DNA of 14,324 nucleotides from an uncultured Gammaproteobacteria bacterium (lineage in GTDB: Bacteria; Pseudomonadota; Gammaproteobacteria; SZUA-140): positions 1 to 14,324 of the forward strand of contig CALZMY010000150.1 of assembly GCA_945788675.1 (NCBI GenBank), given 5' to 3'. Shown here in pieces: positions 7,565-13,042 of the stretch. The position numbers and the translations under genes are program-made. The stretch's first letter is position 1. Each line of letters begins with the position of its first letter. Below the pieces are notes generated by a model. It did not search any database. It saw only the letters and a program-made list of their open reading frames with translations, and was not told the DNA's origin.

Positions 7565-7593
7565 TTTTTCTACACGCTATATAGAGATCACCT

Positions 7594-7611
7594 GACGGCA
7601 CCCAGCCCGTC
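7594..7611 (+). terminator. weak hairpin after cca
   Basis: GACGG pairs with CCGTC across an 8-nt loop, followed by CATTAAACTTT. With a 5-bp stem and scattered Ts this is a poor terminator, so some cca transcripts may run on into the DUF3579 gene. Confidence 0.25.
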
Positions 7612-7620
7612 CATTAAACT

Positions 7621-7650
7621 TTATCAATTCATGTGCGATACAGGTATAAT
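7621..7650 (+). promoter_or_regulatory. sigma70-like promoter of the DUF3579 gene
   Basis: TTATCA (7621-7626) and a perfect TATAAT (7645-7650) are separated by 18 nt. A small CCGC-GA-GCGG hairpin (7653-7662) falls at the expected transcription start. Confidence 0.6.
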
Positions 7651-7712
7651 AGCCGCGAGCGGCACACGACCAAACCAGCTCAACAAATAACGCCGCACCG
7701 TAAGAGAAAAAG

Positions 7713-8057
7713 ATGTCGCATAACGCCGGGAATAATCAGATCATCATTGAAGGCGTCTGCCAGGACGGTCGCAAATTCCGACCATCCGACTGGGTGGAGC
7801 GTATTTCATCCGCCCTCGCCAGCTTCGGTCCTGACCACAAACTGCGCTACTCCGAACATGTACAACCCTGTATTATCAACGGCGCACGCTGCCTGATTGT
7901 GGCGCGCGGCTTAAGCCTGAACGACCCCGAGGCCTTCAGTTTCATTCTACAGTTTGCGCGTAAAAATCAACTGCGCATCCAGGAAGAACACCTCATTAAA
8001 GAGTGGGGATACGAACTCTCTGATGATGACAATACCGATCTGTTAGCCAATGCCTGA
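7713..8057 (+). CDS. DUF3579 family protein
   Basis: This 114-residue soluble protein has no signal peptide or membrane segment. I recognise it as DUF3579 from IIIEGVCQDGRKFRPSDW (11-28), the family's hallmark opening, and from the C-terminal block FSFILQFARKNQLRIQEE. The function of the family is unknown. It occurs mainly in Beta- and some Gammaproteobacteria. The C-terminal extension WGYELSDDDNTDLL is acidic. The start is supported by the conserved segment lying close to it, but the ribosome site (AAGAGA, about 10 nt before) is weak. It has its own promoter and is followed by 272 nt without a gene. It should not be mistaken for DsrC/TusE: there is no C-terminal conserved cysteine. Confidence 0.85.
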   Translation: MSHNAGNNQIIIEGVCQDGRKFRPSDWVERISSALASFGPDHKLRYSEHVQPCIINGARCLIVARGLSLNDPEAFSFILQFARKNQLRIQEEHLIKEWGYELSDDDNTDLLANA

Positions 8058-8329
8058 GCCCTCCGGCGACACTACACTCACTCACCAAAGGCCAGCATCG
8101 CGCAAAAACTGGCTATAACAGCAATTTATAGACCACTGTTTGCAACCGTTTGAAATCCATAAACATCATCTAAAAAAACATGTTCTCTGCGTCAAAATCG
8201 CACAGGCCAGGGTGTTGACGCGCACCATTGTGACGTGACAAGCTGACGGTACGACGCGTGATTTTATTTTACGCATGGAAGAAGTCGGCGCAAAAGCCCC
8301 ATTAGAACCACACAGATGGAGGGAAAAAT
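8058..8329 (+). other. non-coding gap before the YdcH-family gene
   Basis: No gene is supportable in these 272 nt. The right half contains several TGACG repeats (8216, 8231 and 8244) and a near-palindrome TTGTGACGTGACAA (8228-8241), which could be an operator. I see no convincing -35/-10 pair. A strong Shine-Dalgarno site, GGAGGG at 8318-8323, ends the region. Confidence 0.5.
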
Positions 8330-8575
8330 ATGCACGGAGAACGGCACCAGCTAACTCATGAATTCCCAGAGTTACAAACCACCATTCATCATCTCAAAGA
8401 TCAGGACGGCGATTTTGCCGATCTTCTGAAAGAGTACGAAAACACAGATAAGACGATCCATGTCCTGGAAAAACAGATGCAACCCACCACGGATGCACGC
8501 ATGCTCGATCTTAAAGTTAAACGACTTAACCTCAAAGACCAACTATACAGCGCATTGAAACAGCATCATTCATAA
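8330..8575 (+). CDS. YdcH family (DUF465) small protein
   Basis: This 81-residue, highly charged, probably all-helical protein belongs to the YdcH/DUF465 family of short coiled-coil proteins. Characteristic features are the HxLxHEFPEL-like opening (HQLTHEFPELQTTIHHL, 6-22), a heptad-like charged middle and the closing segment LKVKRLNLKDQLYSAL (61-76), which fits the family pattern of K-KR---KD-L. The role of the family is not established. GGAGGG 6 nt before the ATG is an excellent ribosome site and suggests good expression. It is monocistronic, with a large hairpin 50 nt downstream of its stop. Confidence 0.88.
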   Translation: MHGERHQLTHEFPELQTTIHHLKDQDGDFADLLKEYENTDKTIHVLEKQMQPTTDARMLDLKVKRLNLKDQLYSALKQHHS

Positions 8576-8624
8576 GCGAAATCGACAGCGCATCAGGTAC
8601 TGCAGCTGTTCGTTGTAGATTAAG

Positions 8625-8671
8625 GAACCTAGCCATTACGATAGCTTGTGCCATCGTAATGGCTAGGGTTC
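8625..8671. terminator. 18-bp near-perfect hairpin between convergent genes
   Basis: Arms at 8625-8642 and 8653-8671 pair over 18 bp with a single bulged G, around a 10-nt loop. It begins about 50 nt after the YdcH-family stop and its right arm abuts the stop codon of the M14 peptidase gene at 8672. It lacks a T-tract on either side, so it may be a bidirectional 3'-end structure or a dispersed palindromic repeat rather than a classical terminator. Confidence 0.6.
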
Positions 8672-9673
8672 TCAGGCACTAAGGCAACTCATCCGCTCCA
8701 TCAAATAGCAGAGACAATCCTGTCTCACCACCTTTTTGTCCTGAGTCAACATCGATGGCACTAACGGTATTCGAGTACGAATCTCACCGCCCTGATAACT
8801 GAAATAGCGATCACCGACATCCTCCCCCTGCTCATTACGAACATCGAGTGATGTATCGCCACACGCTACGCGACCCAATAGTGTACCGCTTGCCAGCTCC
8901 GAGAAGTTGAAACGGTCAACATCTGCCACCAGTTGCAGCATGCCCTTCTCATCCCCGAAGCCAATCGTAACGGCTTGCGGTACCTTCACAACGGCGACGG
9001 TATGAAACAGATCGATATCGCGTACGCTAAGTGGCCGTTGTGGCAAATGTTCGAGGTGCAGACAACTTTTGAGAAATTCATAACCATGCTCCACACCGAA
9101 AGAGTGCCCCGGCCGACCACACTCCAGCGTCACCGCAGGACAGAGCTGTGCAAAGGCCATCGACTGCACCGTATCGGGCCGTATAAAATAGACCACAGTC
9201 CGACTGAATCCCTGCGCCAGATGGAGAAACTCAGGTGCCAGGCTATTAACACAGGCGTAGTGTGGATTGCTGCCCGTATTATTATGGATATCGATACTGG
9301 CAAACACTCCGCGTTGTCGCATCTCATCGAGCACCTGCCGCGTCATCAGATGTTCAGCGCTATCCCCATTCGACCACACCCGATTATAGTCTGGCTGACC
9401 ATCCAGATGACGTTGCGCCTGCTCAGCCGCCGTTACATTACCGATAAATATCGACAACGCGCGCGGCAGGACACATGAGTGATATTCCTGTAATAATTTG
9501 CGCAATGCCAACCAGCCACTCACCTCATTGCCATGCAGTAGTACCGAGACAAACAGTGGCGCTGAGCGTTTCCCTGGCAGATGGATTAACGTCGGGCCCG
9601 ATAACGTCCGGGCCAACTGGTGCGCCTCCAGCGCGAGCAGTCCCTCAGGCAAGGCGTCCAATATTGTCAGCAT
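8672..9673 (-). CDS. M14-family zinc peptidase, succinylglutamate desuccinylase/aspartoacylase-like
   Basis: This is a 333-residue enzyme of the AstE/AspA branch of M14 carboxypeptidase-like hydrolases, which cleave amide bonds of acylated amino acids or small peptides in the cytoplasm. Numbering from the longer possible start at 9697, the zinc ligands are His55 and Glu58 in LHGNEVSG and His138 in SIDIHNNTG, with catalytic Glu192 in TLECGRPGH. A beta-rich C-terminal domain follows. I prefer ATG 9673 (opening MLTILDALPEG), which clears the upstream ligase stop by 11 nt. ATG 9697 would add eight residues and overlap that gene by 13 nt. It is the last gene of the murU-ligase-peptidase run. There are no ast genes nearby, so arginine catabolism is an unlikely role. 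It more likely trims a product of the neighbouring amide ligase, which is inference. Confidence 0.88.
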   Translation of the reverse strand: MLTILDALPEGLLALEAHQLARTLSGPTLIHLPGKRSAPLFVSVLLHGNEVSGWLALRKLLQEYHSCVLPRALSIFIGNVTAAEQAQRHLDGQPDYNRVWSNGDSAEHLMTRQVLDEMRQRGVFASIDIHNNTGSNPHYACVNSLAPEFLHLAQGFSRTVVYFIRPDTVQSMAFAQLCPAVTLECGRPGHSFGVEHGYEFLKSCLHLEHLPQRPLSVRDIDLFHTVAVVKVPQAVTIGFGDEKGMLQLVADVDRFNFSELASGTLLGRVACGDTSLDVRNEQGEDVGDRYFSYQGGEIRTRIPLVPSMLTQDKKVVRQDCLCYLMERMSCLSA

Positions 9674-9684
9674 ATTCGTCTCAC

Positions 9685-11121
9685 TCACACACTCCATTCA
9701 TGTACTGGCTCACCACTCTGCTGGCGCTCCATATAGGCGCTCGCCAGCTGCTGCATATCAGCACCGCGCCGTTTTACATAGGCGCGCTGCCACATCGCAC
9801 CGTTTTGTCGGCTGCGCACACGCTGCTCAATCACCCCAAGATAGCGGCTGATATCAGATGCTGAGATATGCAACGCTTCAAGCCCACTCTGAGCAAGTGG
9901 CAACAACTCCTCCAGCAACAGCTGCGCCATGCTAACGGTTTTACCATGCAGCCACATCGGTCGCGACTGCAACCCATAACGTGCAGCACTGTAAAAATTG
10001 GCTCTGCAATCTTCAAACTGAAGCTGTGATTCGGGCGCTGTCACCGCACTACCCATTGCCTGCACCAGACCAAAAAAGAGTGCGGCATTGGCGACACAAT
10101 CAATCACAGTCGGCCCGGCCGGAACGACACGATGCTCAATTCGCAGATGTGGTACATCGTTGTCAAAGCCGATCAGCGGGCGATTCCAGCGCCAGATCGT
10201 GCCGTTATGCAGCCGCACATGCGCGAGTTTGTCACTCGCCTCCCCCAGTGCTACCGGTAACAATACCGGGTAGTGCGCCAGGTTCTCTTCAAAACACTCC
10301 AGCAGCGACTTCTTCGCATAACCAAAACCAAAACTGACACGATCAACAATATTGTCATTACGGCCGACTTCGTATCGCTCCACTGCCACCGCCTGCTCAA
10401 ACAGAGGAATACGCGTTTCATCCCACAACGCCTTGCCAAATAGATAGGGTGAATTTGCCGAAACCGCCACCATCGGCGCAGACAGAATCTGAGCCGCATT
10501 ATAAAAACGCACTGCATTCGCCATATCGACCTGAAAGTGGATCTGAAATGAAGTCGCTGCCGCTTCGAGCATCACATCTCGATGCGTAGTACGCAAAGAC
10601 TCAATCCCGCAAATATCGAGTGCTAGCGGGAGCCCTTTACGGCGCCGAAACACCTGCTCATTGAGCGCCCGGAAACGCTCGGTTGAAGACATATTGGCCA
10701 GCGTCAGTTCATACTCACGCACCGTCGGTAGAATCCCGATCATCTGCAGTGATGCATCAAGCTGTGTCGCAATCTCGCAGGAGTGCCGCCATGTCTCGGT
10801 GAGACCGACCTCAATCATGTTCAGCGCATCACCACTCAAGCGCTGCGGATCACCATTAAGCTCTACATTGAATTTAGCCAGCTCGGGGACTATTAGCGGA
10901 TTATCTGAAAACTGCAGAAATGACTCATTGATAGGGACAGGGCTACAGCGGCTATCAACCAACCACGCCTCCAATTCAAAGCCACCTCGAGGCCACTCAT
11001 CGACAAAACGTTGCTCACTGAACCATCGCCTCAGCAGTGCTGTCTCCTCACGTAATCGTTTCGAGAATCTTTCAAAGTCCTGCTCAAAAAAATGGCTACT
11101 CGGGATATCGTCGCCCATCAA
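9685..11121 (-). CDS. GCS2-like glutamate-cysteine ligase family / carboxylate-amine ligase
   Basis: This 478-residue cytoplasmic enzyme has the glutamine-synthetase-like fold of the glutamate-cysteine ligase 2 group, which uses ATP to join a carboxylate, often the gamma-carboxyl of glutamate, to an amine. Family landmarks are GFELEAWLVD (47-56), which provides metal and glutamate ligands, FNVELNGDPQRL (84-95), TSFQIHFQVDM (190-200), ANSPYLFG (222-229), HNGTIWRWNRPLIG (305-318) and HLRIEHRVVPAGPT (325-338). It is clearly longer than the YbdK-type carboxylate-amine ligases (about 370 residues). Two ATG codons open the frame, 21 nt after murU. The peptidase gene follows at once. A glutathione role is possible, but the pairing with an amide hydrolase suggests that another gamma-glutamyl or peptide product should be considered. 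Confidence 0.85.
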   Translation of the reverse strand: MMGDDIPSSHFFEQDFERFSKRLREETALLRRWFSEQRFVDEWPRGGFELEAWLVDSRCSPVPINESFLQFSDNPLIVPELAKFNVELNGDPQRLSGDALNMIEVGLTETWRHSCEIATQLDASLQMIGILPTVREYELTLANMSSTERFRALNEQVFRRRKGLPLALDICGIESLRTTHRDVMLEAAATSFQIHFQVDMANAVRFYNAAQILSAPMVAVSANSPYLFGKALWDETRIPLFEQAVAVERYEVGRNDNIVDRVSFGFGYAKKSLLECFEENLAHYPVLLPVALGEASDKLAHVRLHNGTIWRWNRPLIGFDNDVPHLRIEHRVVPAGPTVIDCVANAALFFGLVQAMGSAVTAPESQLQFEDCRANFYSAARYGLQSRPMWLHGKTVSMAQLLLEELLPLAQSGLEALHISASDISRYLGVIEQRVRSRQNGAMWQRAYVKRRGADMQQLASAYMERQQSGEPVHEWSV

Positions 11122-11142
11122 CTACCTCATTGCCGATCACAA

Positions 11143-11832
11143 TCACTTCTCCTCATGCACCACGCCCTTTATCCTTAAAAGCTCATCATCAAGTTCATTA
11201 AGCCGCTCCGGCGTCCCTACATCGACCCAGCCGCCATGATAATGCTCGCCGCTGACCTTGCCCTTCGCCATCGCCTGCCTCAGCAGCGGTGCCAATGGAA
11301 AACCACCTTCAGGCACTGCCTCAAACAGCGCTGCGCGATAGACTCCGATACCGCTAAAGGTTAATTTATGCACCCCTTCACTCCGCACTGTCCCGCTCTG
11401 CAATGCAAAGTCACCACCCTGATGAAACAGCGGATTATCAACCAGCACCAGATGCGCAAGCCCTGTCGGTTCCGCCGGTAATGCCCCAAAAGGAAAATCT
11501 GTCCAGACGTCACCATTCACCACAATAAATGCCTCTTGTCCCAATAGCGGTAGCGCATGTTTGATGCCACCAGCCGTCTCCAGCCCAACCGTACCTTCAG
11601 CAGAATAGTGGATATGCGCGCCATAGCGACGACCATCGCCAATTGCCTGTTCAATCTGCTCACCCAGCCAGGCATGATTGATCACAATCTCCGTAATCCC
11701 GGCGGTGACCAGCGAACGAATATGGTGCGCGATAAGATAATCCCCACCCACTTTCAGCAGTGGCTTGGGCGTATCATCCGTTAATGGACGCATGCGCTCA
11801 CCACGCCCCGCTGCGAGGATCATCGCCTTCAT
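11143..11832 (-). CDS. murU: N-acetylmuramate alpha-1-phosphate uridylyltransferase
   Basis: This 229-residue cytoplasmic nucleotidyltransferase makes UDP-MurNAc from MurNAc-1-phosphate and UTP in the peptidoglycan recycling route that bypasses MurA/MurB and so gives intrinsic fosfomycin tolerance in Pseudomonas. It matches P. putida MurU along its length: LAAGRGERMRPLT (6-18), TPKPLL (21-26), INHAWLGEQI (51-60), VNGDVWTDF (105-113, with metal-binding Asp108) and GGWVDVGTPERL (200-211). The kinase AmgK, its usual partner and neighbour in Pseudomonas, is not adjacent here. The gene on the upstream side is an unrelated exported protein, and a strong terminator lies 18 nt before the ATG. The ribosome site is weak (TGAG 8 nt upstream). 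It leads a compact run with the ligase and peptidase genes. Confidence 0.93.
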   Translation of the reverse strand: MKAMILAAGRGERMRPLTDDTPKPLLKVGGDYLIAHHIRSLVTAGITEIVINHAWLGEQIEQAIGDGRRYGAHIHYSAEGTVGLETAGGIKHALPLLGQEAFIVVNGDVWTDFPFGALPAEPTGLAHLVLVDNPLFHQGGDFALQSGTVRSEGVHKLTFSGIGVYRAALFEAVPEGGFPLAPLLRQAMAKGKVSGEHYHGGWVDVGTPERLNELDDELLRIKGVVHEEK

Positions 11833-11850
11833 TTCAGTAACTCACAAAAT

Positions 11851-11876
11851 AAAACGCCCGGAAGACCGGGCGTTTT
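11851..11876. terminator. strong bidirectional intrinsic terminator
   Basis: AAAACGCCCGG and CCGGGCGTTTT form an 11-bp perfect stem around a 4-nt AAGA loop. On the minus strand it is followed by TTTTATTTT and ends the exported-protein gene 36 nt after its stop. It also has a T-run on the plus strand. Its minus-strand T-tract ends about 13 nt before the murU ATG. Confidence 0.9.
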
Positions 11877-11912
11877 TCATCACAAGGCGTATCACGCACT
11901 CACTTACCAGGA

Positions 11913-12737
11913 TTAAGGAAAACCAACAGTGCTATCCGGGTCAGGATTCTGGTCAGCACGACGAAAGAGATTCTCATCGGCCAGATACTGCTCATAACCA
12001 TCACCACGCCAGTAGGTATACTCACCAGCACTCTCACCGAAACCAGTGCCTGGCGTGTATGTAAAACGCCCGGCACTAATGATTTGATTAACGGTAGACT
12101 TGTCACTGAAGAAACTCGGGATTACCTGATTATCATAATCACCGGCATTACCGAACGCATCCTGCAGCAGCTGAAAGGTAATCGAAACATCTCCAGCACT
12201 ATCCAGCGAGCTATAATCGAGAGCGGTCATATCCGCCTGAAACTCCATCAGCAGTTCACTATTTTCTATCGTTTGTGTGATCAGCGGTTTGACAGCAAGC
12301 TCATCTTTGATAAACCACTGGGTCATCTCAGCATCCTCAATCATCATGCGCAACGCAACACGCGTTGGGTTACCGTCACCATTGAACTCACTGGACGAAC
12401 GCGGAAAGTTATTCGGATAACCGGGGCCATCGATACTGATATAAGATTCCTGAACAAAGTCGCTTGTCGGGTCGCCAACGATCGAATGGTAATAAGTATT
12501 GCCATCGACAAAGACCAGTTCCTGAAGAAAAGGGGTCGGATTGGTGTATACGCCGCGACTACCCAGAGCACAGCGAGACTCCACACCACCTCTTGCACAA
12601 TCAATGGTGAAGCTTCGAAATATATCCGCTTCATTGGCAAAACCAAACTGAAATGCAGCCTGCACGTTTGCCGCAAGCATCATCGCCAATGCACCCATTA
12701 AATAACGCAGCACGTATCTACAGACTTTATTAAACAT
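11913..12737 (-). CDS. exported protein of unknown function
   Basis: I do not recognise this 274-residue protein. It begins with a typical Sec signal peptide: basic MFNKVCRYVLR, a hydrophobic core to about residue 24, and a probable cut after Ala27 (VQA-AF). The mature part is acidic, rich in Asp, Gly, Ser, aromatic residues and Asn, and probably mostly beta, with two cysteines close together (Cys47 and Cys56) that could form a disulfide in the periplasm. There is no lipobox, no second membrane segment, no PEP-CTERM-type anchor and no recognised catalytic motif, so it is probably periplasmic or released. The ATG at 12737 follows GAGGG with a 9-nt gap, and that site is the first unit of an 8-bp tandem repeat. 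It has its own promoter and terminator. A 205-codon antisense frame (12084-12701, +) lacks a ribosome site and is rejected. Confidence 0.8.
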   Translation of the reverse strand: MFNKVCRYVLRYLMGALAMMLAANVQAAFQFGFANEADIFRSFTIDCARGGVESRCALGSRGVYTNPTPFLQELVFVDGNTYYHSIVGDPTSDFVQESYISIDGPGYPNNFPRSSSEFNGDGNPTRVALRMMIEDAEMTQWFIKDELAVKPLITQTIENSELLMEFQADMTALDYSSLDSAGDVSITFQLLQDAFGNAGDYDNQVIPSFFSDKSTVNQIISAGRFTYTPGTGFGESAGEYTYWRGDGYEQYLADENLFRRADQNPDPDSTVGFP

Positions 12738-12741
12738 TTCG

Positions 12742-12802
12742 CCCCGCCCTCAAACCCTCAAACCCTCAAACCCTCGAGTCCTCAAACCCTCGAGCCCTTA
12801 AC
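12742..12802 (-). repeat. 8-bp tandem repeat in the ribosome-binding region
   Basis: Seven consecutive 8-bp units start at 12747: CCCTCAAA three times, CCCTCGAG, TCCTCAAA, CCCTCGAG, then a degenerate CCCTTAAC. On the minus strand they read as GGG tracts spaced by 5 nt, immediately 5' of the exported-protein ATG, and end in a GGGG run (12745-12742). The unit nearest the gene supplies its GAGGG Shine-Dalgarno site. Confidence 0.9.
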
Positions 12803-12833
12803 TTCAATTTTTTTTATTATTATCCCCGCAGTG

Positions 12834-12864
12834 ATTCTAAACACAGAATGCCCCGGCATGTCAA
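12834..12864 (-). promoter_or_regulatory. candidate promoter with two dyads, exported-protein gene
   Basis: On the minus strand a perfect TTGACA (12864-12859) lies 17 nt from TTTAGA (12841-12836), a moderate -10. The spacer and -10 carry ATGCC-CC-GGCAT (12848-12859) and ATTCT-N6-AGAAT (12834-12849). Both are perfect inverted repeats well placed for a repressor. Confidence 0.5.
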
Positions 12865-12952
12865 TCTAATATCAAAGAGATTAAATCAACAACCTATTAA
12901 TTATCAGAAGGTTACCAAGGGAAAAGAAATACACACCAAAAAAATGACGTTC

Positions 12953-12967
12953 ATTTATGCCATAAAT
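12953..12967. promoter_or_regulatory. 15-bp palindrome ATTTATG-C-CATAAAT
   Basis: This perfect 7+1+7 inverted repeat lies about 90 nt upstream of the candidate -35 of the exported-protein gene. The 10-mer TCATTTATGC at 12951-12960 recurs exactly at 12986-12995. It is too tight to fold as an RNA hairpin, so a DNA-binding site is the likelier reading. Confidence 0.4.
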
Positions 12968-13042
12968 CGCACAGAAATAACCACATCATTTATGCAAAAA
13001 AGAGGACAGAAAATATATCCAGGATCCAATCCGTAATCAAAG

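Larger units (their letters stand above)
12738..13042 (-). other. regulatory gap between gpsA and the exported-protein gene
   Basis: These 305 nt carry no gene I can support. From right to left on the minus strand they hold AT-rich sequence after gpsA with a 15-bp palindrome and a repeated half-site, a candidate promoter covered by two dyads (12834-12864), a run of Ts (minus-strand A-tract, 12808-12815) and the 8-bp tandem repeat next to the start codon. I see no clear terminator for gpsA. Confidence 0.6.

Noticed and set aside
7713..8057. DsrC/TusE sulfur-relay protein instead of DUF3579
   Set aside because: The length is similar and the organism may be a sulfur oxidiser, but the conserved C-terminal cysteine of DsrC/TusE is missing and the N-terminal motif matches DUF3579.
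8275..8361. 28-codon plus-strand frame overlapping the start of the YdcH-family gene
   Set aside because: No ribosome site and composition expected of chance. It overlaps a well-supported gene.
8933..9478. 181-codon plus-strand frame antisense to the M14 peptidase gene
   Set aside because: The opposite strand carries complete zinc-binding motifs. This frame has no recognisable feature.
10661..11239. 192-codon plus-strand frame across the start of the GCS2-like ligase and the end of murU
   Set aside because: It is antisense to two well-supported genes, serine-rich in the way of reverse-complement frames, and has no ribosome site.
12084..12701. 205-codon plus-strand frame antisense to the exported-protein gene
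   Set aside because: No Shine-Dalgarno site or promoter and no signal or domain. The minus-strand frame has a signal peptide, ribosome site, promoter and terminator.
12742..12802. CRISPR array
   Set aside because: Units are only 8 bp and contiguous, with no spacers.
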